Assembly (NCBI GenBank): GCA_019637175.1
Contig: JAHBWD010000008.1
Span: 124,001-188,000, forward strand
From: Labilithrix sp.
GTDB taxonomy: Bacteria; Myxococcota_A; Polyangia; Polyangiales; Polyangiaceae
Direction of reading: 5' to 3'
Length of the DNA stretch: 64,000 nucleotides
Part shown: piece by piece, positions 61,155-64,000 of the stretch
How the letters are laid out: each line of letters begins with the position of its first letter
Numbering within the stretch: the first letter of the stretch is position 1
Program-made: the position numbers and the translations under genes
Notes under the pieces: generated by a model
Seen by the model: only the letters and a program-made list of their open reading frames with translations
Told to the model about the DNA's origin: nothing
The model's database searches: none

Positions 61155-63272
61155 CTATTCGCCGTTGCCGGTCACGCCCGAGCGCATCTTCGAGAGCCGC
61201 GCCTGCGCCGCGGGGTCGTTGACGAGGAGCTTCTCGACGAGCCCGAGGACGGCTTCGTCGTCCGGGCGCATCGCCGACTGCACGAGGCCCTTGACGTTCT
61301 CGCTCGAATCCATCACGCCGTCGATCGCCTGACCGACGCTGACGGCCTTCACGAAGCGATCGAAGAACGCGCCGTCGCCGCCGACGATGTTGAACTTCGC
61401 GTTGGAGAACGCCTGCGCGAGGATCTGCGCCTGCGCGGACGCGACGTCCTTCTTCGCCTGGATCGTCTCGAGCTCGATCGTCTTCTCCTTGTCGAGGCGG
61501 AGCCGGAACTCTTCGTGCGTGCGGCTCGCCTCGTCGAGGGCCTTCATCGACACCGCCTTCTCGGCGATGCCCGCGGCCTCGGCCACGAGGCGCTCGCGCA
61601 CCGCGGTCGCCTCGGCGGTGCCGCGCTTCTCGATGACCGCCGCGTCGGCTTCGCGCACCTTCACGCCCGCGAGGCCCTTCTGCTCTTCGCCGGAGGCCTC
61701 GGCCGCGAGCCTCTCGCGGAGCGCCGCCGCCTCGGCGAGACCGAGCTTCTGCACGGCGTCGGCGTCGGCCTGCTTCACGCGCGCCTTCGCGAGGCCGTGC
61801 TTCTCCTCGCCGACCGCGACCGACTGCATCTTCTCGAGCGCGACGCGCGCCTCGACCATGCCGAGCTTCTCCGTCGCGACCGCGTCGGCTTCCTTGACGC
61901 GCGCCTTGGCGAGGCCCTCGGCCGCGGCCTCGGCCTGGACGCCTTCGGCGAGGCGGATCTTCGCCCGCGCCAGCTTGTCGGCGGTGTCGAGCTCCGCCTC
62001 CGCCGTGATCGTCTTCTGACGCGCCGCGTGCTTGGCGACCTCTTCGTCCGCCTCCGCGGCCTTCACCTGCTTGACCATCGTGGTCGTCGCCTCGGCGTCG
62101 GCCTTGATCTTGAGGGCCTCGCGATCGCGGTTCGCCGTGGCGATCGCGCGGACGTCCTTGATCGTCTCCTCTTCGACCGCGACGGTCTTGTCGACGGCGA
62201 TGCGCGCGCGCACGACGTCGGCGATCTCCTTCTTCTGCTGCTCGACCTCTTTGTCGCGCGAGATCCCGACGAGCGCGACCTCGCGCTCGCGGTTGATGAC
62301 CTCGAGCTGGCGGGCCTTCTCGACGCGCTCGGTCTCCACGGCGACCTCTCGCTCGCGGTTCTTCTGCGCGACGGCCACGCCGCGGTGCTTCGCCTCGGAG
62401 GCGACGAGCGCCTCCTCTTCGTTCTTGTGGTGGACGAGGAGCGTCTTCTTCTGCTCGTCGGATCCGATCCGCGCCGCCTCGTTCTGCTCTCGCGCCTGCG
62501 CGACGGCGATCTCCTTCTGCTTCTTCGCCTCGGCCTCGGCGCGGCGCTGCTCGAACCGGAAGATCGCCTCGTCGGAGTTCAGGTTCTGGCTGCCGATCTC
62601 CATGCGCTCCTTCTGGCGGAGCTCGTTCGTCTGGACGTTGTGCTGCACGGTGATCTCGGTGATCTTCCGGATGCCGTCGGCGTCCATGATGTTGTCTTTG
62701 TCGAGCGCTTCGAGCGGCGTCTGCTCGAGGTAGTCGATCGCGGCGTCGTCGAGGATGAAGCCGTTGAGGTCCTTGCCGATGACCTCGATGATCTTGTCCT
62801 TGAAGTCGTCGCGCTTCGTGTAGAGCTGCTCGAAGTTGAAGTGCTTGCCGACGGTCTTGAGCGCCTCGGCGAACTTCGACGTGAACAGCTCCTGGAGCGT
62901 CTTGGGGTCGCTCGCGCGCGCGCAGCCGATCGACTGCGCGACCTTGAGCACGTCGTCGCGCGTCTTGTTCACGCGCACGAAGAACGTGACGTTGATGTCT
63001 GCGCGGATGTTGTCGTTGCAGATGAGGCCCTCTTTGCCGCGGCGATCGATGTCGATCGTCTTCACGCTGAGGTCCATCACCTCCGCGCGGTTGATGATCG
63101 GCCACACCGTCGCGCCGGTGAACGACACGTCGGCGTCCTTGCGCCGATTGACGATGAGCGCCCTCCCCTGCTCGACCTGACGGAAGAACCGCGCGAACAG
63201 CGTCATCGCGCCGAGCGCGACGACGAACAAGACACCCACGGTGATGAGAACCGGAACCAAGAACTCAGGCAT
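61155..63272 (-). CDS. Flotillin-like SPFH/Band 7 protein (YqiK type)
   Basis: A 705-residue flotillin. One N-terminal transmembrane helix (FLVPVLITVGVLFVVALGAM, about 4-23), then an SPFH/Band 7 domain (about 30-200, QGRALIVNRR, VMDLSVKTIDIDRRGKEGL, NVTFFVRVNKTRDDVLKVAQSIGC), then a very long Ala/Glu/Lys coiled coil (about 210-620). The coil includes three exact-length 40-residue repeats. A C-terminal helical domain follows (AQILAQAFSNAKFNIVGGDG). Flotillins form oligomeric membrane microdomain scaffolds. ATG 63272 has GGGGT just upstream. It lies between the YqiJ-like gene and the giant ATPase in a minus-strand operon. Confidence 0.92.
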   Translation of the reverse strand: MPEFLVPVLITVGVLFVVALGAMTLFARFFRQVEQGRALIVNRRKDADVSFTGATVWPIINRAEVMDLSVKTIDIDRRGKEGLICNDNIRADINVTFFVRVNKTRDDVLKVAQSIGCARASDPKTLQELFTSKFAEALKTVGKHFNFEQLYTKRDDFKDKIIEVIGKDLNGFILDDAAIDYLEQTPLEALDKDNIMDADGIRKITEITVQHNVQTNELRQKERMEIGSQNLNSDEAIFRFEQRRAEAEAKKQKEIAVAQAREQNEAARIGSDEQKKTLLVHHKNEEEALVASEAKHRGVAVAQKNREREVAVETERVEKARQLEVINREREVALVGISRDKEVEQQKKEIADVVRARIAVDKTVAVEEETIKDVRAIATANRDREALKIKADAEATTTMVKQVKAAEADEEVAKHAARQKTITAEAELDTADKLARAKIRLAEGVQAEAAAEGLAKARVKEADAVATEKLGMVEARVALEKMQSVAVGEEKHGLAKARVKQADADAVQKLGLAEAAALRERLAAEASGEEQKGLAGVKVREADAAVIEKRGTAEATAVRERLVAEAAGIAEKAVSMKALDEASRTHEEFRLRLDKEKTIELETIQAKKDVASAQAQILAQAFSNAKFNIVGGDGAFFDRFVKAVSVGQAIDGVMDSSENVKGLVQSAMRPDDEAVLGLVEKLLVNDPAAQARLSKMRSGVTGNGE
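61557..61916 (-). repeat. Three tandem 120-bp repeats inside the flotillin gene
   Basis: On the minus strand, units begin at 61916, 61796 and 61676, each exactly 120 bp (40 residues). Units start GLAKARVKEAD, GLAKARVKQAD and GLAGVKVREAD. Length is conserved but sequence has diverged, so the duplication is old and the 40-residue coil length appears constrained. Confidence 0.92.
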
Positions 63273-63407
63273 GACCCCACATCTCCCTGGCGCGCCGACG
63301 TCGCGCGCCACCTCCGTCGCGAAGGGCCGAGAAGCATCACACAGGCGCGCGCGTAATGGAGGCCCGAAAGAACGGCCTCGAACGCGGGGGTTTACATGAG
63401 CGGATGA

Positions 63408-64000
63408 TCAGCGCTCGTCGTCGACGGCGCGCTCGCGGAGCAGGGCGTCCATCGCGAGGGGCGCCACCGTGAACTCCTGCCGTTCGTCGTCGTAGCCGAC
63501 GATGACGGCCTGATCGCCTCGTTTCAGCTTCTCGGCGTCGTCGCCGGTCTCGATCCGGACGCGCACGACGAGGCCGGCGCCGCCGTCTTCGAGCGAGGCC
63601 TCGCCGAACTTGTCGGTCACCGTGCCCGTCCGGATCGTGCAGACCTTGCCGACGAGATCCTGCCGCACCGTCACGTCGTGGTGGACGAAGAGCCGCGCCA
63701 TCGGTCGGATGACGAGCGAGGTGACGGGCAGCGCGAGGATCGGCGCGACGACGAAGAGCGCGATCTTCGCGAAGAGCGGCACGCCCGGGAGAATCGCGGC
63801 TGCCGCCTGCATCCCGAGCACGCTGAAGAGCCACGAGAACAAGACGAGGACGCTGAGCACCACGGTCGCCGGCGCCGATCGGAGCTTGAGCGCCGCGAGC
63901 ATCCCGGCGAGCCCTCCGTGGTCTCCGATTTCTCCGTGCTCGCCGGCGTGGCCGTCGAGGCCGTCGGCCGCGCCCTCCATCGCGCCTTTGACGGCGCCGT
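63408..64000 (-). CDS. YqiJ/NfeD-like membrane protein with OB-fold (5' end outside window)
   Basis: The frame stays open to the window edge, and the ATG at 63980 is preceded in frame by GAVKGA, so the true N-terminus, probably carrying a first transmembrane helix, lies beyond 64000. Visible are an Asp/Gly/His-rich linker (DGLDGHAGEHGEIGDHGG), two hydrophobic helices (VVLSVLVLFSWLFSVLG; IALFVVAPILALPVTSLVI) and a C-terminal OB-like beta domain (LVGKVCTIRTGTV, GLVVRVRIETG, QAVIVGYDDE). NfeD/YqiJ proteins pair with flotillins such as YqiK, and the flotillin gene is next downstream after 135 bases. Partner role in membrane microdomains inferred. Confidence 0.85.
   Translation of the reverse strand, partial: GAVKGAMEGAADGLDGHAGEHGEIGDHGGLAGMLAALKLRSAPATVVLSVLVLFSWLFSVLGMQAAAAILPGVPLFAKIALFVVAPILALPVTSLVIRPMARLFVHHDVTVRQDLVGKVCTIRTGTVTDKFGEASLEDGGAGLVVRVRIETGDDAEKLKRGDQAVIVGYDDERQEFTVAPLAMDALLRERAVDDER

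Noticed and set aside
55461..63356. Uninterrupted 2,631-codon plus-strand frame opposite the ATPase and flotillin genes
   Set aside because: It mirrors the codon phase of real minus-strand genes, crosses their gene boundaries, is extremely Arg/Glu/Leu/His-rich and shows no domain. It is an artefact of third-position GC bias.

Overview
The window is very GC-rich and its codons strongly favour G or C at the third position. It is dense in FHA/sigma-54 activators, Hanks-type Ser/Thr kinases, hybrid histidine kinases, Asp/Gly-rich lipoproteins and TPR/PEGA-type proteins. This mix points to a myxobacterium, most likely in or near the Polyangiales; that placement is inferred from gene content only. 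No rRNA, tRNA, CRISPR array, intact insertion sequence or prophage was found.

Layout. 1-4.6 kb: a partial lipoprotein, an FHA-sigma-54 activator overlapping a TPR/PEGA-like protein, a Cys-rich lipoprotein and a Ser/Thr kinase. 4.6-5.6 kb: a gene-poor kilobase holding a decayed PAS/receiver gene. 5.6-9.8 kb: small stress and housekeeping genes (DUF1328 protein, lipid kinase, zinc alcohol dehydrogenase with a tail-anchored partner, hemerythrin). 9.8-18.7 kb: a tight five-gene minus-strand operon (enolase-superfamily dehydratase, ThDP oxidase/decarboxylase, giant FAD/Fe-S dehydrogenase, SDR, GH15 glucan hydrolase) that reads like a sugar-acid / D-2-hydroxyacid / pyruvate / alpha-glucan module. 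19-27.4 kb: three histidine kinases, led by a soluble 1,527-residue poly-HAMP hybrid kinase. 28-35.5 kb: two paralogous Ser/Thr kinases with HEAT-like C-termini, flanking a lipoprotein, a PAP2 phosphatase and an outer-membrane-type protein. 35.5-40.9 kb: a ribosome-hibernation-like protein, a membrane histidine kinase coupled to an NtrC-type regulator, and a PAS kinase followed by a SpoIIAA-like protein. 40.9-48.5 kb: lipoproteins, a coiled-coil/HEAT protein, a group II intron 3' remnant, a broken kinase coupled to a TPR/PEGA protein, and a universal stress protein. 48.5-55.4 kb: an S2P-type protease with CBS domains, homoserine dehydrogenase and a transsulfuration-family enzyme with a structured leader, YqeY, an RpoD-family sigma factor and Asp/Glu leucyltransferase. 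55.4-64 kb: a minus-strand operon of a YqiJ/NfeD-like protein (cut by the window edge), a flotillin and a 1,900-residue AAA ATPase ending in a PilZ-like domain.

The flotillin-YqiJ-giant ATPase operon is the strongest candidate for a poorly described multi-protein system. Next come the poly-HAMP kinase (eight exact 276-bp repeats with a 552-bp super-period), the kinase-HEAT paralog pair, the group II intron fragment and the structured leader before the methionine gene. Many long antisense reading frames are by-products of third-position GC and were not annotated.
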